A DNA stretch of 64,000 nucleotides, taken from assembly GCF_002934065.1 (NCBI RefSeq), contig NZ_CP018049.1:2230501-2294500 (forward strand), read 5' to 3'. Made by a program: the position numbers and the translations under genes. Below are positions 56,732 through 64,000 of this stretch, piece after piece. Position 1 is the stretch's first letter, and each line of letters opens with the position of its first letter. The notes under the pieces are model-generated. The model was not told where the DNA came from and ran no database searches. It saw only the letters and a program-made list of their open reading frames with translations. Origin of the DNA: Pseudomonas orientalis (lineage in GTDB: Bacteria > Pseudomonadota > Gammaproteobacteria > Pseudomonadales > Pseudomonadaceae).

Positions 56732-58312
56732 ATGACCCAGTTCCTCGGCCACAATTTCATCGGCGGCCAGCGCAGCGCCAACGGCAGCGTCAAGTTGCAA
56801 AGCGTTGACGCGACCACTGGCGAAGCCTTGCCCCAGGATTTCTACCAGGCCACCCCGGAGGAGGTGGACGCCGCCGCCAAGGCCGCCGCGCAGGCTTACC
56901 CGGCGTACCGCGCCCTGAGTGCCGCGCGCCGCGCACAGTTCCTGGATGCGATCGCCGACGAACTGGATGCCCTGAGCGATAACTTCATTGAGTTGGTTTG
57001 CCGTGAAACCGCACTGCCGGCAGCGCGCATCAAAGGCGAGCGCGGGCGTACCAGCGGCCAAATGCGCTTGTTCGCGACCGTGCTGCGTCGCGGTGATTTC
57101 TACGGTGCGCGTATCGATAAGGCACTGCCTGATCGCCAGCCGCTGCCGCGCCCGGACCTGCGCCAATACCGCATCGGCCTCGGCCCGGTCGCCGTGTTCG
57201 GCGCCAGCAACTTCCCCCTGGCGTTTTCCACGGCCGGTGGCGATACCGCGGCGGCGTTGGCGGCAGGCTGCCCGGTGGTGTTCAAGGCCCACAGCGGCCA
57301 TATGGCGACGGCTGAACAGGTCGCCGATGCAATCATTCGCGCTGCGCAAGCAACCGAGATGCCCGCCGGTGTATTCAACATGATTTTTGGTGGCGGCGTC
57401 GGCGAAGCGCTGGTCAAGCACCCGGCGATCCAGGCGGTGGGCTTTACCGGCTCGCTCAAGGGCGGCCGTGCCCTGTGCGACATGGCCGCAGCCCGCCCGC
57501 AACCGATCCCGGTATTTGCCGAGATGTCGAGCATCAACCCGGTGATTGTATTGCCCCAGGCCCTCAAGGCACGGGCCGAAAGCGTGGCCCGCGACCTGAC
57601 CGCTTCGGTGGTGCAAGGCTGCGGTCAGTTCTGCACCAACCCAGGCCTGGTGATCGGCATCGCTTCGCCCGAATTCAGCGCATTCACCCAACAAGTGGCG
57701 CAGCTGATCGGCGAGCAACCGGCGCAGACCATGCTCAACGCCGGCACCCTGGGCAGCTACGGCAAGGGCCTGGAAAAACTCCTGTCCCACCCTGGCATTG
57801 AACACCTGGCCGGCAACGCGCAATCGGGCAACCAGGCGCAGCCGCAACTGTTCAAAGCCGATGTACGCCTGTTGATCGACGGCGACGAAGTGCTGCAGGA
57901 AGAAGTCTTCGGCCCCACCACGGTGTTTGTCGAAGTCGCCGACCAGGCCCAGCTCAGCACCGCCTTGCACGGCCTGCACGGGCAGTTGACGGCGACGATC
58001 ATTGGTGAGCCGGCCGACCTGCAACAGTTCGCCGAGCTGACGCCGCTGCTGGAGCAGAAAGTCGGGCGCATCCTGCTCAACGGATACCCCACCGGCGTGG
58101 AAGTCTGCGATTCAATGGTGCACGGCGGGCCGTACCCGGCCACCTCCGATGCCCGTGGCACCTCGGTCGGCACCTTGGCCATCGATCGTTTCCTGCGCCC
58201 GGTGTGCTTCCAGAACTACCCTGACAGCCTGCTGCCCGACGCGCTGAAGAACGCCAACCCGCTGCGTATCCAGCGGCTGGTGGATGGCGCGCCGTCTCGC
58301 GAATCGCTGTAA
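56732..58312 (+). CDS. 2-oxoglutarate semialdehyde dehydrogenase (NADP+), aldehyde dehydrogenase family
   Basis: 526 residues, the length of KGSADH enzymes. The catalytic cysteine is in GCGQFCTNPG and the base glutamate in FAEMSSINP. It oxidises 2-oxoglutarate semialdehyde to 2-oxoglutarate, the last step of the oxidative pentose route, feeding the TCA cycle. It lies between the AraD1 and lactonase genes in one operon. Confidence 0.92.
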   Translation: MTQFLGHNFIGGQRSANGSVKLQSVDATTGEALPQDFYQATPEEVDAAAKAAAQAYPAYRALSAARRAQFLDAIADELDALSDNFIELVCRETALPAARIKGERGRTSGQMRLFATVLRRGDFYGARIDKALPDRQPLPRPDLRQYRIGLGPVAVFGASNFPLAFSTAGGDTAAALAAGCPVVFKAHSGHMATAEQVADAIIRAAQATEMPAGVFNMIFGGGVGEALVKHPAIQAVGFTGSLKGGRALCDMAAARPQPIPVFAEMSSINPVIVLPQALKARAESVARDLTASVVQGCGQFCTNPGLVIGIASPEFSAFTQQVAQLIGEQPAQTMLNAGTLGSYGKGLEKLLSHPGIEHLAGNAQSGNQAQPQLFKADVRLLIDGDEVLQEEVFGPTTVFVEVADQAQLSTALHGLHGQLTATIIGEPADLQQFAELTPLLEQKVGRILLNGYPTGVEVCDSMVHGGPYPATSDARGTSVGTLAIDRFLRPVCFQNYPDSLLPDALKNANPLRIQRLVDGAPSRESL

Positions 58313-58328
58313 GTCACCCGGAGGCTTC

Positions 58329-59192
58329 ATGACATTGAGCGCAGTCACCTCACACCGTGCCCGGTTGGGCGAAGGGCCATTCTGGGATGTGCTTTCCCAG
58401 GCCCTTTATTGGGTGGATATCGCCGCCCGGCAGGCGCTGCGCCTGATGGACGGGCAGTTGCGGGTCTGGCAATTACCCGAGCACGTCTCGGCGTTCATTC
58501 CCTGTGAAAGCGGCGATGCACTGGTGACCCTGAGCAGCGGTGTGTACCGGCTGGACTTGAGCACCGAAGCCTTGACCCTGCTGTGCGTGGCAGACCCGCA
58601 AGCGGGCAACCGTGGCAATGAAGCGCGCTGCGATGCCCAGGGCCGACTGTGGCTGGGCACCATGCAGAACAATATTGGCGAGCAGGGTGAAGACCTGCCG
58701 ATCACGCGACGCTCCGGCGGGCTGTTTCGCATCGATGCCGATGCGACGGTCACGCCGTTGCTCAGCGGCTTGGGCATTCCCAATACCTTGCTGTGGAACG
58801 AGGAGGGTAGCCAGGTGCACTTTGGCGACAGCCTGGATGGCACGCTCTATCAGCATTCGATCCACGCCGATGGCCGGCTGGCACCCGCACAGGTGTGGTT
58901 CGGCCCGCACGAACGCGGCGGGCCGGACGGCTCGGCCATGGACACTCAAGGCTATATCTGGAATGCGCGCTGGGACGGCAGTTGCCTGCTGCGCCTGGCG
59001 CCTGACGGTGAGGTGGACCGCATCATCGAACTGCCGGTCAGCCGGCCCACCAGTTGCGTTTTCGGTGGAGCGGATCTCACCACCCTGTATATCACCAGCG
59101 CCGCGAGCCCCCTGGGTCACTCCCTGGACGGTGCGGTGCTGGCCCTGGAAGTTGATGTCCCTGGAAAACCTTGCACTCGCTTTGCCGGATAA
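58329..59192 (+). CDS. SMP-30/gluconolactonase-family sugar lactonase
   Basis: 287 residues from the ATG at 58329, preceded by GGAGG; 16 bp after the dehydrogenase stop. The six-bladed propeller family is recognised by LGEGPFWDVLSQALYWVDI (metal-binding E), RCDAQGRLWLGTM, GIPNTLLWNEE and the DGSAMDTQGYIWNA segment with a metal-binding Asp. In this operon it would open L-arabino-1,4-lactone to L-arabinonate in the cytoplasm. Confidence 0.9.
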   Translation: MTLSAVTSHRARLGEGPFWDVLSQALYWVDIAARQALRLMDGQLRVWQLPEHVSAFIPCESGDALVTLSSGVYRLDLSTEALTLLCVADPQAGNRGNEARCDAQGRLWLGTMQNNIGEQGEDLPITRRSGGLFRIDADATVTPLLSGLGIPNTLLWNEEGSQVHFGDSLDGTLYQHSIHADGRLAPAQVWFGPHERGGPDGSAMDTQGYIWNARWDGSCLLRLAPDGEVDRIIELPVSRPTSCVFGGADLTTLYITSAASPLGHSLDGAVLALEVDVPGKPCTRFAG

Positions 59193-59197
59193 ACCCT

Positions 59198-59295
59198 GTA
59201 GGAGCGAGCTTGCTCGCGAAAAACGTCAACGATAACGCGTTCATCCTGGATGAACGCGGTGCTCTCAGGTTTTTCGCGAGCAAGCTCGCTCCTAC
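59198..59295. repeat. Family-2 REPIN between the lactonase and araF genes
   Basis: Both arms are intact. The spacer is inverted relative to the other family-2 copies: CGTCAACGATAACGCG reads next to the left arm. It sits within the operon, just upstream of araF. Confidence 0.92.
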
Positions 59296-59330
59296 ACAAA
59301 AACATAAAACAACAACAAGGAGTCACCCGT

Positions 59331-60335
59331 ATGAATCGTCGTCGTGGTTTGCGTTCCCTGTGCTGCGCCGCTGTGGCGGTCTCGGCCATGAGCTTGAGCG
59401 GGCTGTTGCTGGCCGCTGAAGAAGTGAAGATCGGCTTCCTGGTCAAACAGGCCGAAGAACCCTGGTTCCAGACCGAATGGGCCTTCGCCGAAAAAGCCGG
59501 CAAGGAGCACGGTTTCACTGTGATCAAGATCGCCGTGCCGGATGGCGAGAAAACCCTCTCGGCCATCGACAGCCTGGCCGCCAACGGCGCCAAGGGATTC
59601 GTGATCTGCCCGCCGGACGTGTCCCTCGGCCCGGCCATCGTCGCCAAGGCCAAGGTCAACGGCCTCAAAGTAATGGCCGTGGACGACCGCTTCGTCGACG
59701 CCAAGGGCAACTTCATGGAAGACGTGCCGTACCTGGGCATGGCCGCGTTTGAAGTCGGCCAGAAACAGGGCGCCGCGATGGCCGCCGAAGCGAAAAAACG
59801 CGGCTGGGACTGGAAGGACACCTACGCGGTGATCAACACCTTCAACGAACTCGACACCGGCAAGAAACGCACCGACGGCTCGATCAAATCCCTGGAAGAA
59901 GCCGGCATTCCCAAGGACCATATCCTCACCGCCGCGCTTAAAACCCTCGACGTGCCCGGCAGCATGGACGCCACCAACTCGGCCCTGGTCAAGCTGCCCA
60001 GCGGCGCGAAAAACCTGATTATCGGCGGCATGAACGACAACACCGTGCTCGGTGGCGTACGTGCCACTGAAAGCGCCGGCTTCAAGGCCGCCAACGTCAT
60101 TGGCATCGGCATCAATGGCACCGACGCCATCGGCGAATTGAAGAAAGCCGACAGCGGCTTCTTCGGCTCGATGCTGCCAAGCCCGCATATCGAGGGCTAC
60201 AACACCGCGCTGGCGATGTACGAGTGGGTCACCACCGGTAAAGAGCCCGCCAAATACACCGCCATGGACGAAGTGACCCTGATCACCCGCGCCAATTTCC
60301 AGGAAGAATTGACCAAGATCGGGCTGTGGAAATGA
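59331..60335 (+). CDS. araF: L-arabinose-binding periplasmic protein
   Basis: 334 residues from the ATG at 59331 with AAGGAG upstream; signal peptide of about 29 residues (cleaved after LLAA). The mature protein follows AraF closely: VKIGFLVKQAEEPWFQTEW, VMAVDDRFVDAKG and VIGIGINGTDAIGELKK. It delivers L-arabinose to AraGH. Its stop overlaps the araG start by four bases. Confidence 0.95.
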   Translation: MNRRRGLRSLCCAAVAVSAMSLSGLLLAAEEVKIGFLVKQAEEPWFQTEWAFAEKAGKEHGFTVIKIAVPDGEKTLSAIDSLAANGAKGFVICPPDVSLGPAIVAKAKVNGLKVMAVDDRFVDAKGNFMEDVPYLGMAAFEVGQKQGAAMAAEAKKRGWDWKDTYAVINTFNELDTGKKRTDGSIKSLEEAGIPKDHILTAALKTLDVPGSMDATNSALVKLPSGAKNLIIGGMNDNTVLGGVRATESAGFKAANVIGIGINGTDAIGELKKADSGFFGSMLPSPHIEGYNTALAMYEWVTTGKEPAKYTAMDEVTLITRANFQEELTKIGLWK

Positions 60336-61834
60336 CCGCTGCGGCCCTGCGTTTTGACGGTATCGGCAAAACCTTCCCTGGGGTCAAGGCGCTCGATGGC
60401 ATCAGCTTCACCGCGCACCCGGGGCAAGTGCACGCCCTGATGGGCGAGAACGGTGCGGGTAAATCGACGCTGCTGAAGATCCTGGGTGGTGCCTATATTC
60501 CCAGCAGCGGCACGGTGCAGATCGGCGAGCAGGTCATGGCCTTCAAGAACGCCGCCGACAGCATTGCCAGCGGCGTGGCGGTGATTCACCAGGAGCTGCA
60601 CCTGGTGCCGGAAATGACCGTGGCCGAGAACCTGTTCCTCGGGCATTTGCCGTCGCGTTTTGGCGTGGTCAACCGCGGCGTGCTGCGTCAGCAGGCGCTG
60701 GCGTGCCTCAAGGGCCTGGCCGATGAAATCGATCCCCAGGAAAAGCTCGGGCGCCTGTCCCTGGGCCAGCGCCAACTGGTGGAAATCGCCAAAGCGCTGT
60801 CCCGTGGCGCCCATGTGATTGCCTTCGATGAACCGACCAGCAGCCTGTCGGCGCGCGAGATCGATCGCTTGATGGCGATCATTGCGCGCCTGCGCGATGA
60901 GGGCAAAGTGGTGCTCTACGTGTCGCACCGCATGGAAGAAGTGTTCCGTATCTGCAATGCGGTGACGGTGTTCAAGGACGGGCGCTTCGTGCGCACCTTC
61001 GAGGACATGAGCGCGCTGAGCCACGATCAGTTGGTGACCTGCATGGTCGGCCGCGATATCCAGGACATCTACGACTATCGCCCGCGCGAGCACGGCGACG
61101 TCGCCCTGAACGTCGACGGCCTGCTCGGTCCCGGCCTGCGCGAGCCGATCAGTTTCAATGTGCGCAAAGGCGAGATCCTCGGCCTGTTCGGGTTGGTGGG
61201 GGCAGGGCGCACGGAACTGTTCCGCCTGCTCAGCGGCCTGGAGCGTGCCAGTGCCGGCCGCCTGGAGTTGTGCGGTGAGCCGCTGCAATTGCGTTCACCG
61301 CGCGATGCCATCGCGGCCGGTGTGCTGTTGTGCCCGGAAGACCGCAAGAAGGAGGGCATCATTCCGCTGTCCAGCGTCGCCGAAAACATCAACATCAGTG
61401 CCCGGGGCGCGCATTCGGCGTTCGGCTGGCTGCTACGCGATGGCTGGGAAAAGGGCAACGCCGACGGGCAAATCAAGGCCATGAAGGTCAAGACGCCGAG
61501 CGCCGAGCAGAAAATTATGTACCTGTCCGGCGGCAACCAACAAAAGGCCATTCTTGGCCGCTGGCTGTCGATGCCGATGAAGGTGCTGCTGCTGGATGAG
61601 CCCACGCGCGGTATCGATATCGGCGCCAAGGCCGAGATTTACCAGATCATCCACAACCTTGCGGCCCAGGGTATTGCGGTGATCGTAGTGTCCAGCGACC
61701 TGATGGAAGTCATGGGCATTTCCGACCGCATCCTGGTGCTGTGCGAAGGCGCCATGCGCGGTGAACAACTGCGCGAAAACGCGACTGAATCCAACCTGCT
61801 GCAGCTGGCCTTGCCGCGCGGCCTGGCGAACTGA
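60332..61834 (+). CDS. araG: L-arabinose ABC transporter ATP-binding protein
   Basis: 500 residues from the ATG at 60332, overlapping the araF stop (ATGA). It has two fused ATPase domains: Walker [13 protein letters not shown] and [15 protein letters not shown] in the first, the degenerate [11 protein letters not shown] and [15 protein letters not shown] in the second. It powers arabinose import through AraH. Confidence 0.95.
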   Translation: MTAAALRFDGIGKTFPGVKALDGISFTAHPGQVHALMGENGAGKSTLLKILGGAYIPSSGTVQIGEQVMAFKNAADSIASGVAVIHQELHLVPEMTVAENLFLGHLPSRFGVVNRGVLRQQALACLKGLADEIDPQEKLGRLSLGQRQLVEIAKALSRGAHVIAFDEPTSSLSAREIDRLMAIIARLRDEGKVVLYVSHRMEEVFRICNAVTVFKDGRFVRTFEDMSALSHDQLVTCMVGRDIQDIYDYRPREHGDVALNVDGLLGPGLREPISFNVRKGEILGLFGLVGAGRTELFRLLSGLERASAGRLELCGEPLQLRSPRDAIAAGVLLCPEDRKKEGIIPLSSVAENINISARGAHSAFGWLLRDGWEKGNADGQIKAMKVKTPSAEQKIMYLSGGNQQKAILGRWLSMPMKVLLLDEPTRGIDIGAKAEIYQIIHNLAAQGIAVIVVSSDLMEVMGISDRILVLCEGAMRGEQLRENATESNLLQLALPRGLAN

Positions 61835-61843
61835 GAGACGACC

Positions 61844-62812
61844 ATGACCCTTCAAAACAACGCGTTGCCGTCGGCACGCAAACCCCTCGATCTGCGCGCA
61901 CTGCTCGACAACTGGGCCATGCTGCTGGCGGCGGTGGGCATCTTTGTGCTGTGTGCCTTGTTGATCGATAACTTCCTCTCGCCGCTGAACATGCGCGGGC
62001 TGGGCCTGGCGATTTCCACGGTGGGCATTGCTGCGTGCACCATGCTGTTCTGCCTGGCTTCCGGGCATTTCGACTTGTCGGTGGGCTCGGTGATTGCCTG
62101 CGCCGGCGTGGTGGCGGCGATTGTGATGCGCGATACCGACAGCGTGATGCTGGGCATCGGCGCAGCGCTGTTGATGGGCCTGATGGTGGGCCTGATCAAC
62201 GGCATCGTTATCGCCAAGCTGCGGGTTAACGCGTTGATCACGACCCTGGCGACCATGCAGATCGTGCGTGGCCTGGCCTATATCTTTGCCGACGGCAAAG
62301 CGGTGGGCGTGTCCCAGGATCAGTTCTTCGTGTTCGGCAACGGCCAGTTGTTCGGCGTGCCGGTGCCGATCCTGATCACCATCGTGTGCTTCCTGTTCTT
62401 CGGCTGGTTGCTCAATTACACCACCTACGGGCGCAACACCATGGCCATCGGCGGTAACCCGGAAGCGGCGTTGCTGGCCGGCGTGAACGTTGATCGCACC
62501 AAGATCCTGATCTTCGCCGTGCACGGTTTGATCGGCGCGTTGGCCGGGGTGATCCTGGCCTCGCGCATGACCTCCGGCCAACCGATGATCGGCCAGGGCT
62601 TCGAGCTGACGGTGATTTCGGCCTGTGTGCTGGGCGGGGTGTCATTGAGTGGCGGTATCGGCATGATCCGCCATGTGATTGCCGGGGTGTTGATCCTGGC
62701 GATCATCGAGAATGCGATGAACCTGAAAAACATCGACACGTTTTATCAGTATGTGATTCGCGGCTCGATCCTGCTGCTGGCCGTGGTCATCGACCGCATG
62801 AAACAACGCTGA
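61844..62812 (+). CDS. araH: L-arabinose ABC transporter permease
   Basis: 322 residues, about ten membrane helices, with the AraH-typical GHFDLSVGSVIACAGVVA and GGNPEAALLAGVNVDRTK segments. Nine bases after araG. It is the last gene of the arabinose operon; a family-1 REPIN follows. Confidence 0.95.
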   Translation: MTLQNNALPSARKPLDLRALLDNWAMLLAAVGIFVLCALLIDNFLSPLNMRGLGLAISTVGIAACTMLFCLASGHFDLSVGSVIACAGVVAAIVMRDTDSVMLGIGAALLMGLMVGLINGIVIAKLRVNALITTLATMQIVRGLAYIFADGKAVGVSQDQFFVFGNGQLFGVPVPILITIVCFLFFGWLLNYTTYGRNTMAIGGNPEAALLAGVNVDRTKILIFAVHGLIGALAGVILASRMTSGQPMIGQGFELTVISACVLGGVSLSGGIGMIRHVIAGVLILAIIENAMNLKNIDTFYQYVIRGSILLLAVVIDRMKQR

Positions 62813-62836
62813 ATCCAAGTTATCTGGAGATCAAAT

Positions 62837-62923
62837 GTGGGAGGGGGCTTGCCCCCGATAGCGGTGAGTCAGTTGATGCATCTGTAGCTGACCCACCGCA
62901 ATCGGGGGCAAGCCCCCTCCCAC
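62837..62923. repeat. Family-1 REPIN
   Basis: Both arms intact, filling most of the gap between the convergent ends of araH and the aldose epimerase gene. Confidence 0.92.
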
Positions 62924-62927
62924 AGTT

Positions 62928-64000
62928 TTAATCGGCAGTGAATTTAAAAATGGTGTTCTGGGTATAGGTTTGCCCTGGGTTCAAGCGAGTCGAGGCAAAA
63001 CCAGGCTGGTTAGGTGCATCCGGAAAATGCTGGGTCTCCAGGGTGAACCCGCTCCAATGCTGGTACGCCTTGCCGCCCTTGCCCTTCATCGAACCGTCCA
63101 GGAAGTTGCTGGTATAGAACTGCACCCCAGGCTCGCTGGTGTAGAGCTGCAAGCGCCGACCCGACTCGGGGTCATGCACCTCGGCCGCCAGCTGCTTGAC
63201 GTCACCCTTGGTATCCAGGGCCCAGTTGAAGTCAAACCCGCCCTGTTTCGGCTCGGCAAACTTGAGCTGCGGGTGGTCGTTCTTGATGTGCTGGCCGATA
63301 GGTGTGGGCTTGAGGAAGTCCATCGGCGTGCCCTTGACCGGCGCCAGTTCGCCGGTGGGGATCAGGGTGGCGTTCACCGGGGTGTAATGGCTGGCGTGCA
63401 GGGTGGCGACCTGCTTGAGGATGTCGCCATTGCCCGCGCCGGCCAGGTTGAAGTAGCTGTGGTTGGTCAGGTTGAGCACGGTCGGTTTGTCGGTGGTGGC
63501 CTTGTAGTCGATGTGCAGTTCGTTCTTGTCGTTCAGGCGATAGGTGACTTCGGTTTTCAGGTTGCCGGGGAAGCCCATTTCACCGTCCTTGGACAGGTAG
63601 GTGAGGGTGACCCCGACCGAATCCTTGTCCTTGAGCGGCTTGGCTTGCCACACCTGCTTGTCGAAGCCCTGGGCGCCGCCATGCAGCGAGTTGGGGCCGT
63701 CGTTGAGCGGCACCTGGTAGCGTTTGCCGTCGAGTTCAAAGGCACCGCCGGCCAGGCGATTGCCGAAGCGGCCAATGGTCGCGCCGAAAAACGCGGTGCC
63801 GGCCTGGTAGCCCTGCACGTCGTCAAAACCCAGCACCACGTCGTCGACCTTGCCGTGTTTGTCCGGCACCTTCAGCGACTGCAGCACACCGCCGTAGGTA
63901 ATTACCGTGGCTTGCATGCCATGGCTGTTGCGCAGCACGTATTGTTCGACGGCGGTGCCGTCGTTGGTTTTGCCGAAGGGTTTGTGTTCGCTGCTCAAGC
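62928..64000 (-). CDS. galM: Aldose 1-epimerase (5' end outside the window)
   Basis: At least 356 residues are visible. The GalM family features are NHSYFNLAG with the catalytic histidine, the second catalytic histidine region HASHYTPVNATLIPTGEL, and the C-terminal EPGVQFYTSN with the base glutamate in HYWSGFTLETQHFPDAPN (key LETQHFPD). It interconverts alpha and beta forms of aldoses. No ATG precedes the visible sequence, which starts at LSSEHKPFGK. Homologues carry a signal peptide before this point, so the gene probably continues past 64000 and the enzyme is periplasmic. It fits with sugar binding and oxidation by its neighbours. Confidence 0.9.
   Translation of the reverse strand, partial: LSSEHKPFGKTNDGTAVEQYVLRNSHGMQATVITYGGVLQSLKVPDKHGKVDDVVLGFDDVQGYQAGTAFFGATIGRFGNRLAGGAFELDGKRYQVPLNDGPNSLHGGAQGFDKQVWQAKPLKDKDSVGVTLTYLSKDGEMGFPGNLKTEVTYRLNDKNELHIDYKATTDKPTVLNLTNHSYFNLAGAGNGDILKQVATLHASHYTPVNATLIPTGELAPVKGTPMDFLKPTPIGQHIKNDHPQLKFAEPKQGGFDFNWALDTKGDVKQLAAEVHDPESGRRLQLYTSEPGVQFYTSNFLDGSMKGKGGKAYQHWSGFTLETQHFPDAPNQPGFASTRLNPGQTYTQNTIFKFTAD

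Overview
The window is high-GC DNA from a Pseudomonas, most likely of the P. fluorescens group. The evidence is the xylA-xylFGH-xylR locus, gcd next to an OprB-type porin, a close XenA homologue, and many copies of two short palindromic repeat (REP/REPIN) families that are typical of that group. I see no rRNA, tRNA, CRISPR array, prophage or transposase gene. Almost everything is catabolic: uptake, oxidation and sensing of small sugars, sugar acids and one or more unidentified compounds.

Layout. 1-426: two copies of a 191-bp tandem repeat built on a REP doublet. 0.4-4.5 kb: a three-gene periplasmic/membrane molybdenum oxidoreductase (cytochrome c, Mo subunit, 2Fe-2S subunit). 4.6-8.3 kb: LysR regulator divergent from an MFS carrier and a glucarate-dehydratase-like enzyme. 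8.3-10.9 kb: LysR divergent from mmsA. 11.0-15.8 kb: a chemoreceptor gene followed by a sugar-binding-protein gene with no permease, bracketed on both sides by arrays of the same 200-bp repeat. 15.8-22.4 kb: xylose locus (xylA, xylF, xylG, xylH and divergent xylR). 22.4-26.1 kb: gcd and an OprB-type porin.

26.4-42.2 kb is the most interesting part. It holds a LLM-class flavin monooxygenase, two near-duplicate flavin reductases, an NCS1 permease, a PotD-type ABC importer, a RibB-type enzyme, a small DUF1330 protein, and a seven-gene operon (DUF1185, alpha/beta hydrolase, aldehyde dehydrogenase, flavin reductase, carboxymuconolactone-decarboxylase-like protein, GntR regulator, zinc-ribbon Nudix hydrolase). 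A 15-base motif, TGGWATACCRTAATA, occurs once in each of the five promoter regions of this block and I found it nowhere else. This ties six transcription units into one likely GntR regulon. The gene set looks like a two-component flavin monooxygenase pathway for oxidative opening of an N-heterocycle, comparable in logic to Rut (uracil) or Tgn (trigonelline). It adds genes that would raise FMN supply. The substrate is unknown. A broken effector-like gene and a small membrane protein sit inside the block.

42.4-49.1 kb: a dCACHE chemoreceptor, a bestrophin-like channel, an unknown protein next to a diguanylate cyclase, and an ArsR regulator divergent from xenA across a perfect palindrome. 49.4-51.6 kb: a TonB-dependent siderophore receptor. 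51.7-62.8 kb: an oxidative L-arabinose pathway: GntR regulator, arabinonate dehydratase, MFS carrier, AraD1-family protein, 2-oxoglutarate semialdehyde dehydrogenase, lactonase and AraFGH importer. It is followed by a convergent aldose 1-epimerase cut by the window end.

The sugar genes fit together as follows. Gcd and the porin handle periplasmic oxidation, XylFGH/XylA take xylose to xylulose, and the arabinose set takes arabinonolactone to 2-oxoglutarate. Two expected enzymes are not in the window: a xylulokinase and an L-arabinose 1-dehydrogenase.
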